The translations under genes were made by a program, and so were the position numbers. Below are positions 8,983 through 16,734 of a DNA stretch of 64,000 bases, piece after piece. The notes under the pieces are model-generated. The model was not told the origin of the DNA. It saw only the letters and a program-made list of their open reading frames with translations, and did no database searches. Within the stretch, counting starts at the first letter, position 1. The number at the start of each line of letters is the position of its first letter. The stretch lies in the NCBI GenBank assembly GCA_000702025.1, contig JNKJ01000007.1, positions 1 to 64,000 of the forward strand, read 5' to 3'. Source of the DNA: Blautia schinkii DSM 10518. Its GTDB lineage: Bacteria; Bacillota; Clostridia; Lachnospirales; Lachnospiraceae.

Positions 8983-9867
8983 ATGAAAAGAAGTAAGCTG
9001 GAGAAATCCAGGAACAGATGGGGAATTGTGTTTATCCTTCCCCAGCTCATAAGTCTGATATGTCTGGGTTTTATACCAATTATCATTGCATTTGTCCTCA
9101 GCTTTTTTGAATGGAATGGATTCAGCGCCCCGGTATTTGTAGGGGCAATGAATTTCAAATCTGTTTTCACAGACCCGGATACATTTATTGCGCTTAAAAA
9201 TACGATGCTTTATACACTAATCTATGTCCCATGCTCCATTATACTTGCGCTGCTATTGGCAATGTTGCTGAATAAGGCATGGGGAAAAATGTTTTATCGC
9301 GCGGTATTTTTTCTGCCTCAGATTGTGACATCGGTGGGAATTGCAGTAGTATGGTCTTGGATTTATCAACCCCAGTTTGGAATCCTCAATATGGTTCTTA
9401 AATTCTTTGGGCTGGAGGGCAGAGAGTGGCTGCGCGATCCCTCGACTGCAATGGGGGCGGTGATTGTAATGAGCATCTGGTGGGGACTTGGATATAATAT
9501 TGTACTGTTTCTTGCCGGACTCCAAAATGTTCCGAAAACCTATGTGGATGCGGCGAAAATCGACGGAGCCAATGAACGGCAGGTCTTCTTCCATATAACG
9601 ATTCCCTTGATTTCCCCAACTACACTGCTGGTGACAATTACGACAATGATCAATGCATTTCAGGTATTCGATCAAATGTTTCTGCTTACGTCGGGCGGTC
9701 CTGCAAAGAGAACATACACAATGGCGATTCATATTTATCAGACTGCTTTTAAGAAATATGAGCTGGGTGAGGCGTCAACGGCTGCTTTGATTTTATTTGT
9801 CCTTGTGGTGGCTGTATCGGTGATACAGTTTAAACTTTCAGATAAATGGGTGCATTATGGAGAGTAG
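8983..9867 (+). CDS. CUT1 sugar ABC permease, MalF-like
   Basis: Inner-membrane half of the importer, 294 residues with about six hydrophobic helices. The EAA-type loop that contacts the ATPase is visible as YVDAAKIDGANERQVFFHITIPLISP. It lies 27 bases after the binding-protein gene and one short gap before the second permease. No ATP-binding gene is present in the operon, so an MsmK/UgpC-type shared ATPase encoded elsewhere is expected (known for many Firmicute CUT1 systems). Confidence 0.93.
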   Translation: MKRSKLEKSRNRWGIVFILPQLISLICLGFIPIIIAFVLSFFEWNGFSAPVFVGAMNFKSVFTDPDTFIALKNTMLYTLIYVPCSIILALLLAMLLNKAWGKMFYRAVFFLPQIVTSVGIAVVWSWIYQPQFGILNMVLKFFGLEGREWLRDPSTAMGAVIVMSIWWGLGYNIVLFLAGLQNVPKTYVDAAKIDGANERQVFFHITIPLISPTTLLVTITTMINAFQVFDQMFLLTSGGPAKRTYTMAIHIYQTAFKKYELGEASTAALILFVLVVAVSVIQFKLSDKWVHYGE

Positions 9868-9879
9868 GTGGAGAAAAAG

Positions 9880-10704
9880 ATGAAAAGAAGGATGTATACA
9901 TTGGGAGTCCAGATTATTCTGATTATCATGGCAGCTTTAGCTCTGTTTCCGTTTTTGTGGATGATTTCCACCTCACTTAAAGGTTCGGAGGAAGCGTTTG
10001 CTTATCCGCCGAAGCTGATTCCGGAGGTGTTTCATTGGGAAAATTATAAGGAGGCCATGACGGCTCTGCCTTTTGGCAAGGCTTATCTGAATAGCTTTAA
10101 ACTGGCTGTAATCAATGTAACCGGTCAGGTACTTACCTCTGCAATGGCAGGCTATGCGTTGGGAAAATTGAAATTCCGTGGTTCAAATCAGATATTCGGG
10201 GGCTTTATTGCTGTGATGATGGTTCCCTATACTGTGATTTCCATACCGTTGTTTTTGATTTTTAGTCAGTTTAATTTAATTGATACCCACCTGTCTATTA
10301 TTTTGATGACAGCAGCCTATATGCCTATGGGAGTGTTTTTGTGCAGACAGTTTATTATGGCGCTTCCAGATGAGCTGATAGAAGCGGGAATCATAGATGG
10401 GGCAAACTATGGGTCTATCTTTTTCAGGATTGTTGTGCCTCTTGTAAAGCCGGCATTGGCTTCCCTCGCTATATTTTCTTTTATGTGGAATTGGAACAGC
10501 TTCTATACTCCGCTGATTTTTCTCAATTCACAGGACAAATTTACGGTTCCTCTTTTGTTAAATATGTTTAAGGGAAAATATACGGTGGATTGGTCTTTAA
10601 TCATGGCAGCATCTACCATCGCTGTGATACCTGTGCTGGTGGTTTATATGTTTGCCCAGAAATATATAATTGAAGGAATTACAATAACGGGAATGAAGAG
10701 CTGA
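9880..10704 (+). CDS. CUT1 sugar ABC permease, MalG-like
   Basis: Second membrane subunit of the same importer, with six predicted helices and the EAA loop LIEAGIIDGANYGSIFFRIVVPLVKP. The start is placed at ATG 9880 because GGTGGA stands eight to thirteen bases upstream. A GTG at 9868 directly after the previous stop is in frame but has a poorer site. The terminal GITITGMKS is the usual end of MalG-type permeases. Confidence 0.92.
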   Translation: MKRRMYTLGVQIILIIMAALALFPFLWMISTSLKGSEEAFAYPPKLIPEVFHWENYKEAMTALPFGKAYLNSFKLAVINVTGQVLTSAMAGYALGKLKFRGSNQIFGGFIAVMMVPYTVISIPLFLIFSQFNLIDTHLSIILMTAAYMPMGVFLCRQFIMALPDELIEAGIIDGANYGSIFFRIVVPLVKPALASLAIFSFMWNWNSFYTPLIFLNSQDKFTVPLLLNMFKGKYTVDWSLIMAASTIAVIPVLVVYMFAQKYIIEGITITGMKS

Positions 10705-10757
10705 GGTATACATGACAACAGCGGAAGAGTACTTAAATGAGAAAGAAGGAGGACATT

Positions 10758-12080
10758 ATGCCAAGAGTTGCTTTTATGGGAGCAGGAAGCACAATATTTG
10801 CCAAGAGTGTATTGGGCGACTGCATACTTACACCGGAGATACCGGAACTGGAGATCGCCTTGCATGACATTGATCCGGTACGCCTGGAGGACTCCAGGAG
10901 AATGTTGGAGAATATTGCTGCCAATGTGGGCAGAAATGTGAAAATTGAGTCCTGCCTGGACCGCAGGGAGGCACTGAAAGGTGCAAAATACGTGGTAAAC
11001 GCTATTCAGGTAGGCGGTTATGATCCTTGCACCATTACAGATTTTGAGATTCCGAAAAAGTATGGCCTGCGCCAGACAATAGCCGATACCCTGGGAATCG
11101 GAGGCATTTTCCGCGCTTTGCGTACAATTCCCGTGTTGGAGGATTTTGCAAAGGATATGGAGGAAATTTGCCCGGATGCCCTGTTTATCAATTATTCCAA
11201 TCCAATGGCAATGCTTACAGGATATCTTCAAACTTATACAAATATCCGTACCATCGGGCTTTGCCACAGTGTTCAGGTGTGCGTCCCTCAGCTTTTTAAG
11301 GCTTTGGATATGAAGGAACTGGTGCCGGAGACAAAGTGGGAGATTGCAGGGATTAACCATCAGGCATGGCTTTTAAAGGTTGAGGACGGCAAGGGGCAGG
11401 ATTTGTACCCGGAAATTAAGAAAAGAGCGTCCGCTTTTCTGAATGGCGAAGCGTCCTATGATGCAGACTGGGACCGTGTGAGGTATGAGATGATGCTCAG
11501 ATTTGGTTACTATATTACTGAATCTTCAGAGCATAATGCGGAATATACGCCTTGGTTTATCAAAGAAAAATATCCGGAGCTGATTGAACGCTATCATATT
11601 CCGCTGGATGAGTATCCAAGACGTTGTGTGAAACAGATTAATGACTGGAAAGATATGAGGGAGAGTCTGGTAAACAACTCGAAAATAGAGCATGAAAAGA
11701 GCCGCGAGTTTGCTTCCTTTATTATCAGCTCTATGGAAAATGATATTCCGTACCGTGTACATGGAAATGTGATTAATCATGGACTTATTCCCAACCTTCC
11801 ACCTAATGCGTGTGTTGAAGTACCATGCCTTGTGGACAGAGCCGGAATACATCCCTGTTATGTGGGAAATCTGCCTGAACAGTGTGCCGCAATGAACAGG
11901 ACAAACATCAACGTACAGCTTCTTACTATTCAGGCAGCCAAAAGCCGGAAAAAAGACGATGTGTATATGGCAGCCATGATGGACCCCCATACTGCGGCAG
12001 AATTGTCTATGGATGACATAAAAGCAATGTGCGATGAGATGTTTGAGGCTCATAAAGGCTGGATGCCGGAGTATCGGTAG
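10758..12080 (+). CDS. melA: GH4 alpha-galactosidase, NAD- and metal-dependent
   Basis: Cytoplasmic glycosidase that cleaves by transient oxidation at C3 and elimination, using NAD+ and a divalent metal. The N-terminal Rossmann motif FMGAGSTIFAKSVLGD binds NAD. Metal ligands characteristic of GH4 are Cys169 in GLCHSVQ and His201 in NHQAW, and the NAIQVGGYDPCTITDFEIP and ADTLGIGGIFRALRT segments match the MelA branch. The start at 10758 has AAGGAGGAC just upstream; the in-frame ATG at 10737 would place that site inside the gene. The length of 440 residues fits. It is fourth in the transporter operon, hydrolysing the imported galactoside. Confidence 0.9.
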   Translation: MPRVAFMGAGSTIFAKSVLGDCILTPEIPELEIALHDIDPVRLEDSRRMLENIAANVGRNVKIESCLDRREALKGAKYVVNAIQVGGYDPCTITDFEIPKKYGLRQTIADTLGIGGIFRALRTIPVLEDFAKDMEEICPDALFINYSNPMAMLTGYLQTYTNIRTIGLCHSVQVCVPQLFKALDMKELVPETKWEIAGINHQAWLLKVEDGKGQDLYPEIKKRASAFLNGEASYDADWDRVRYEMMLRFGYYITESSEHNAEYTPWFIKEKYPELIERYHIPLDEYPRRCVKQINDWKDMRESLVNNSKIEHEKSREFASFIISSMENDIPYRVHGNVINHGLIPNLPPNACVEVPCLVDRAGIHPCYVGNLPEQCAAMNRTNINVQLLTIQAAKSRKKDDVYMAAMMDPHTAAELSMDDIKAMCDEMFEAHKGWMPEYR

Positions 12081-12124
12081 TAATTAACGATTATAGAAAA
12101 GACAGAAAGTCAGGGAAAAATTTT

Positions 12125-13129
12125 ATGGAAAAGGTATTAAAAGCAGGGGTGCTTGGGATGGGGAATATGGGAAAGGCCCATGCCCGAAGCCTTATGAGAA
12201 TGGAAAATGTAGAGCTGGCAGCCCTTTGCTCAAATCCGCTTAAGGACGCGGAAGAGTTTGCCAGGGAGAACGGTCTTGCATGTGCAGTGTTTGAGAATGG
12301 ATTTCAGATGATTGAGGAAGCAGAGCTGGACATTCTTTATATTTGCCTCCCGCCATTCGCACATACAGGGCAACTGGAGGCGGCAGCAGAAAAGGGCATC
12401 CATGTGTTTATCGAAAAGCCAATTGCACTGAATGTTGAGCGCGGACGATCTATGGTGCAGGCTGCGGAAAAGAACGACATCATTACACAGGTTGGTTATC
12501 ATATGCGTTTTGGAAGTGCAGTGAAAAAATTTAAGAAATATCAGGAAGATGGCACGGCAGGTAAGACCACACTTTATATGGCAGATTATGAATGTAACAG
12601 TCTTCACGGCCCATGGTGGAGAGATGTCACAAAATGCGGCGGTCAGGTGTTTGAGCAGGTGATCCACCTCTATGATATGAGTTTGTACCTCATGGGACCG
12701 GCAAACTCTGTGAATGGTTATGTGGCGAATCTCTGTCATAACGATGTGGAAGGCTACACTATTGAGGATACCAGTGTATGCAATATACGGTTTGAAAATG
12801 GAGCGCTTGGTTCTATCTGCGGCTCGAACTGCTCAGTGAAGAATCAGTGGAATGGGAAATTCAGGGTAATCTGCGAGCATATGGTGGCAGATTTTACAGA
12901 CCATAACCATGCAGTATTTACCTTTACACAGGAGGAGACTCCGAGGATAGAGGAGATTAGCGAGGAAGTGGATGTCACTTATGAGGAGGACTGTGATTTC
13001 ATACAAAAAGTGCGCCTGCATCAGAAATCTGTGGCAGATATACGGGAAGGCTTATGTGGACTTGAACTGGTCAGTGCGGTGGTAGACTCCTCATTATCAG
13101 AGGGGTGCACGATTGTTATTGAAAACTGA
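12125..13129 (+). CDS. Gfo/Idh/MocA-family oxidoreductase
   Basis: A 334-residue NAD(P)-dependent sugar or cyclitol dehydrogenase. The N-terminal Rossmann motif is GVLGMGNMGKAHA, the substrate-site motif is FIEKPIAL (catalytic Lys of the family), and the C-terminal domain carries GGQVFEQVIHLYDMSLYLMG with the usual His. It sits 44 bases after the GH4 gene and is followed at once by an MDR dehydrogenase, so both probably oxidise the aglycone or galactose part released upstream. An inositol-type substrate from galactinol is one possibility (inference). Confidence 0.88.
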   Translation: MEKVLKAGVLGMGNMGKAHARSLMRMENVELAALCSNPLKDAEEFARENGLACAVFENGFQMIEEAELDILYICLPPFAHTGQLEAAAEKGIHVFIEKPIALNVERGRSMVQAAEKNDIITQVGYHMRFGSAVKKFKKYQEDGTAGKTTLYMADYECNSLHGPWWRDVTKCGGQVFEQVIHLYDMSLYLMGPANSVNGYVANLCHNDVEGYTIEDTSVCNIRFENGALGSICGSNCSVKNQWNGKFRVICEHMVADFTDHNHAVFTFTQEETPRIEEISEEVDVTYEEDCDFIQKVRLHQKSVADIREGLCGLELVSAVVDSSLSEGCTIVIEN

Positions 13130-13176
13130 TGCATTTGCACAAGCACACAGGACTAAACATAAAAGGAGAGATAGAG

Positions 13177-14226
13177 ATGGCGAAATTAGAAGTTATTTCA
13201 ACTGAGCCAAGAAAGGCATTTATCAGAGAATATGAGGACGCGCCCTTGAAGGACCATGAAATAAGGGCAGAGGTACATTATGCAGCGGCCAAGCATGGAA
13301 CAGAATTTACCCACTTCCGTGGCTTGGACCCTTTTTTGGAACATGTTTTTGATGAGGAGCTGCTTTTGTTCCAGAAAAGCCAGGAGGCAGCGGAGAAGCC
13401 ATTTTGCATGCGCCCGGGCAATATGTGGGTCGGACAGGTTACAGAAATCGGGGCTGGCGTTACAGGGATTTCGATAGGAGAAAGAATAGCAGGCTATGGG
13501 CCGTTTAAAAGTACACATACACTGAAGGAGCATGAGGCGTTGAGAATGCCGGATAGAATGACCTGGAAAGAGGCAATGTGTTATGATCCTCTGCAGTTTG
13601 CTCTGGGGGGAATTCGAGACGGCCAGGTACGGGTCGGAGATAATGTGGTAATATCAGGGCTGGGAGCAATCGGCCTTTTGGCAGCACAGCTAGCCCGTCT
13701 CGCAGGGGCGGCCAGGGTAATTGTGTGTGATCCTATTGAAAAACGGCGTCAGACAGCATTAGATAATGGGGCAGATATGGCCTTGGATTCCTCAGCGGTG
13801 GATGTGGGGTTGGAAATCAAAAAAGCCACAGATGGACGCGGAGCGGATGTGGCTGTTGAGACGAGCGGAAACTATCATGCTCTGCAGCAGGTGATCCGCG
13901 GGATTGCCTATAATGGCAACATAGCTGTGGTGGGATGGTATCATGAATGCAGCGGAGGCTTGGATTTGGGAAGAGAGGCGCATTTCAATCAGCCCAACAT
14001 TTTGATTTCCAGAGCCTGCAGTGAGCCGAATCGTGAGTATCCCAGGTGGAGCTTTGAGAGAATCTGTAAGACGTCCTGGGACATGCTGGGAAAAGGGATG
14101 CTTAAATGTGAAAACCTGGTAGACCCGGTAGTACCGATTGAAAAGGCCGCGGATACATACATGGAAATAGAGCAGAACCCATCCGGCAGTGTGAAACTTG
14201 GGGTGGTGTTTGGAAAGCAGGGTTAA
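13177..14226 (+). CDS. Zinc-less medium-chain dehydrogenase (MDR family)
   Basis: NAD(P)-dependent dehydrogenase of the alcohol-dehydrogenase superfamily. The cofactor motif is SGLGAIGLLAAQLARLAGA. The usual catalytic-zinc Cys and the His-Glu pair near the N-terminus are replaced (HGTEFTHFRG region), and the four-Cys structural zinc loop is absent, so it probably works without zinc, as in the quinone-reductase-like or 2-deoxy-scyllo-inosamine-type branches. ATG 13177 follows AAAAGGAGAG. The longer in-frame start at 13129 overlaps the previous stop and has no site. It is the last gene of the alpha-galactoside operon. Confidence 0.82.
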   Translation: MAKLEVISTEPRKAFIREYEDAPLKDHEIRAEVHYAAAKHGTEFTHFRGLDPFLEHVFDEELLLFQKSQEAAEKPFCMRPGNMWVGQVTEIGAGVTGISIGERIAGYGPFKSTHTLKEHEALRMPDRMTWKEAMCYDPLQFALGGIRDGQVRVGDNVVISGLGAIGLLAAQLARLAGAARVIVCDPIEKRRQTALDNGADMALDSSAVDVGLEIKKATDGRGADVAVETSGNYHALQQVIRGIAYNGNIAVVGWYHECSGGLDLGREAHFNQPNILISRACSEPNREYPRWSFERICKTSWDMLGKGMLKCENLVDPVVPIEKAADTYMEIEQNPSGSVKLGVVFGKQG

Positions 14227-14281
14227 TTTATACATCTTTTTTGGCGGGGGATTTATCTAAGTAAATACGTACTTTTATTCA

Positions 14282-14315
14282 AGCCGGGGCATTTGTAACA
14301 TGTGCTCCGGCTTTT
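14282..14315 (+). terminator. Terminator between convergent MDR and PocR-AraC genes
   Basis: A 10-bp stem (14282-14291 with 14303-14312, one G-U pair) followed by TTT. It lies between convergent genes and may serve both directions, although the T tract is short. Confidence 0.65.
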
Positions 14316-14327
14316 GTCGTACATGGC

Positions 14328-15368
14328 TTAGGAAGGGCTGCTTTTCTTTTCAGGACAATATTTCCGATAAACCAGAGGGGTCAGCCCCTCTATTTTTTTG
14401 AACGTTTTGATAAAATATCCAGGTTCATTAAATCCAAGTTCGTCGCTGATCTGAGTGACAGATAAATCCGTTCTTTCCAGGAGCTGCTTGGCCCAGCTAA
14501 TCTTTAGCTTAGAAGTATAGGCAGAGAAGCTTTCGCCTGTTTCGCGGGTGAATATGCGGCTGAAGTAGCTGGGGCTGAGATGGCAAAGCTCGGCCGCTTC
14601 GTTTAAAGTGACCATTTTCCCTTTGTTACTGTATATGAAATCAAAAGCGGGGAGCAGTACCTTATGCTTCAGAGTCTCCTCGGAAGGGACTTCTGACTGA
14701 ATATAGGCATTTGTAACTACGTTTGACAGGGTATCTTTCAGTTGGGTAATGTATTCGCTTTCGGGATTTTGGAGGCGGGGAGCTCCGCTGCTGACTGCGG
14801 AAAGGTTCTCATACATTTCCAAAATATAATTTTTGTTTTTGGCTTCATCTACAATATAATTGCACAGACGGGACAGCATTTCGGAGATGCTTTTTATTTT
14901 TTCAAAAGGAAGGACGGGGATATCATTGTAGAGCTTTTGAAGTTCGTCGGAATCCGACAGTGCGGCAAGGCTGCTGCCGGACTGCAGGATCTGTTCAAGC
15001 TCTTCATGCAGTTCTTCGTTTTCGGTGCGGATCTGTCCGGCCATTAAGGCACCGACATATTTATCGGAAACCGTGATGGGAATTGCAATATCAATGATGT
15101 CATAATGGCATTTATATATGTAAGGCTGGTTTATCCGAACTGCTTCCAGACCACCTCTGGAGTCACATCTCTGACACCGTTTGAGCAGGTGGGGATTGTC
15201 GCGTACCTTCTGACAGAACGGGGTGCAGCTACTGTGGATTGTGATAGGAATTCCCTTGTAATCCACAGTGATGATTGCCATCCCGGTAACTTGTGCCAGG
15301 GAATCCTGGAGGGCCTGCCACTTGCTGATATCCAGTATCTTTTCCAGGTGAAACATAGATTCCATCAT
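14328..15368 (-). CDS. PocR-domain AraC-family regulator of glycerol/dihydroxyacetone genes
   Basis: A 346-residue regulator. The N-terminal PocR sensory domain starts at about residue 5 (LEKILDISKWQALQDSLAQVTGMAI) and has the family Cys cluster (CTPFCQKVR, CQRCDSRGG, YKCHYDIIDIAIPI). The C-terminal AraC domain (HLSPSYFSRIFTRETGESF, ISDELGFNEPGYFIKTFKK) binds DNA. The start at 15368 has GGAGG seven bases upstream on the minus strand. PocR domains sense small diols or polyols in known propanediol and glycerol systems. The divergent neighbours, glycerol dehydrogenase and dihydroxyacetone kinase, fit that role. Confidence 0.9.
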   Translation of the reverse strand: MMESMFHLEKILDISKWQALQDSLAQVTGMAIITVDYKGIPITIHSSCTPFCQKVRDNPHLLKRCQRCDSRGGLEAVRINQPYIYKCHYDIIDIAIPITVSDKYVGALMAGQIRTENEELHEELEQILQSGSSLAALSDSDELQKLYNDIPVLPFEKIKSISEMLSRLCNYIVDEAKNKNYILEMYENLSAVSSGAPRLQNPESEYITQLKDTLSNVVTNAYIQSEVPSEETLKHKVLLPAFDFIYSNKGKMVTLNEAAELCHLSPSYFSRIFTRETGESFSAYTSKLKISWAKQLLERTDLSVTQISDELGFNEPGYFIKTFKKIEGLTPLVYRKYCPEKKSSPS

Positions 15369-15394
15369 AGCAGAACCTCCATAGTGAAATTGTG

Positions 15395-15405
15395 ATAAAT
15401 GCACA
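15395..15405 (-). promoter_or_regulatory. Candidate operator copy 1 (PocR-AraC side)
   Basis: On the minus strand this reads TGTGCATTTAT, identical to the site overlapping the gldA -10 box and pointing toward the regulator gene. It ends 27 bases before the regulator start. Identity and orientation toward both divergent genes suggest an autoregulatory operator or shared promoter element. Confidence 0.4.
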
Positions 15406-15535
15406 TAAAATAACGAATTTTCATGCCGTATCAATACAATATGTCAAGAAATCACAATTGATTATTTTCGATGACATAATAATACCATAAAAAATTGTAA
15501 GAATACAACATCTAATTCCAATGATTTTTATCTAT

Positions 15536-15549
15536 TGTGCATTTATAAT
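15536..15549 (+). promoter_or_regulatory. Candidate operator copy 2 with overlapping -10 box for gldA
   Basis: TGTGCATTTAT at 15536-15546 overlaps a perfect TATAAT at 15544-15549, 43 bases before the gldA start. The same 11-mer occurs inverted on the regulator side of the gap. Confidence 0.45.
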
Positions 15550-15591
15550 AATAACAACATAAAAACAGAGATAAATTTGGAGGTATTTACC

Positions 15592-16734
15592 ATGAGAAAA
15601 GCGTTTATATGCCCTACGAAATATGTACAGGGAGAAAATGAAATCAAGAATCTTGGCTATTTTGTGAAAACATTCGGTGAGTCAGCACTTTTGATTGCTC
15701 ACCCGGATGATGTAAAGAGGGTGAAGGACAAGCTGGATGAAACAAGCAAGAAATACGGCGTCACTTTTGTGGAAAGTGATTTCCACGGAGAGTGCTCCCG
15801 CCAGGAGGTGGCCAGGCTTCAGCAGACCGCAAAGGACCATAAATGTTCCTGTACCATTGGCCTGGGCGGAGGGAAAGCGATTGATACAGCCAAATGTGTA
15901 GCGGAAGGTGAAGCTCTGATCATTGTTCCGACCATTGCGGCGACAGATGCACCCACAAGCCATTCGGCAGTTTTATATACACCGGAAGGAGCCTTTGATG
16001 ATTATGCTTATTTCAAACAAAGTCCAAGTGTTATCCTGATTGATACCACGGTTATCGCTCAGGCGCCTGTACGCTTTCTGGTGTCCGGTATGGGAGATGC
16101 ACTTTCCACTTATTTTGAGGCACGGGCAACAGCTTCCTCTTATTCCAATGTAAATGCAGGACTTCCATGCGGCGCAAGAGAGGAAACATGCTCACCAGCC
16201 AAAGGTACAAATACAGCGCTGGCACTTGCAAAGCTTTGTTACCAGACGCTTCTTACGGACGGAAGAAAGGCAAAGGCAGCCTGCGAGTGCGGTCAGGTTA
16301 CACAGGCATTAGAAAACATTATCGAGACAAATATTCTTCTCTCTGGTCTGGGCTTTGAAAGCGGCGGTCTGGCAGGCGCACATGCCATACATGACGGCCT
16401 CACCATATTAGAGGGAACACACAAATACTTCCACGGTGAGAAAGTGGCCTTCGGCACCATCGCGCAGCTTGTATTGGAAAATGCTCCCAAAGAGGAGCTG
16501 GAAGCCGTATTGGATTTCTGCCTGGATCTGGGGCTTCCTGTATGCCTGAGGGATATCGGCGTTGAAAGTATTACAGCCGAAGAACTTCAGGAAGTGGCAA
16601 AGAAATCCTGTATCCCAGAGGAATCCATTCATGCGATGCCGTTTCCTGTGACGGAAGAGGCTGTAGCAGCAGCAATCATAACAGCAGACAGGATTGGAGA
16701 AGCCTATAAAGTAAAGAGAGGCGTATCAGCATGA
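15592..16734 (+). CDS. gldA: Glycerol dehydrogenase
   Basis: NAD+-linked, metal-dependent oxidation of glycerol to dihydroxyacetone in the cytoplasm. Iron-containing-dehydrogenase fold with nucleotide motif IGLGGGKAIDTAKCVA and IVPTIAATDAPTSHSAV, and metal-ligand regions GMGDALSTYFEA, GAHAIHDG and HGEKVAFG. The start at ATG 15592 follows GGAGG; an in-frame ATG 57 bases earlier has no site. The length of 380 residues is normal for GldA. Its stop overlaps the kinase start in ATGA, so the two products are made together and dihydroxyacetone passes directly to the kinase. Confidence 0.93.
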   Translation: MRKAFICPTKYVQGENEIKNLGYFVKTFGESALLIAHPDDVKRVKDKLDETSKKYGVTFVESDFHGECSRQEVARLQQTAKDHKCSCTIGLGGGKAIDTAKCVAEGEALIIVPTIAATDAPTSHSAVLYTPEGAFDDYAYFKQSPSVILIDTTVIAQAPVRFLVSGMGDALSTYFEARATASSYSNVNAGLPCGAREETCSPAKGTNTALALAKLCYQTLLTDGRKAKAACECGQVTQALENIIETNILLSGLGFESGGLAGAHAIHDGLTILEGTHKYFHGEKVAFGTIAQLVLENAPKEELEAVLDFCLDLGLPVCLRDIGVESITAEELQEVAKKSCIPEESIHAMPFPVTEEAVAAAIITADRIGEAYKVKRGVSA

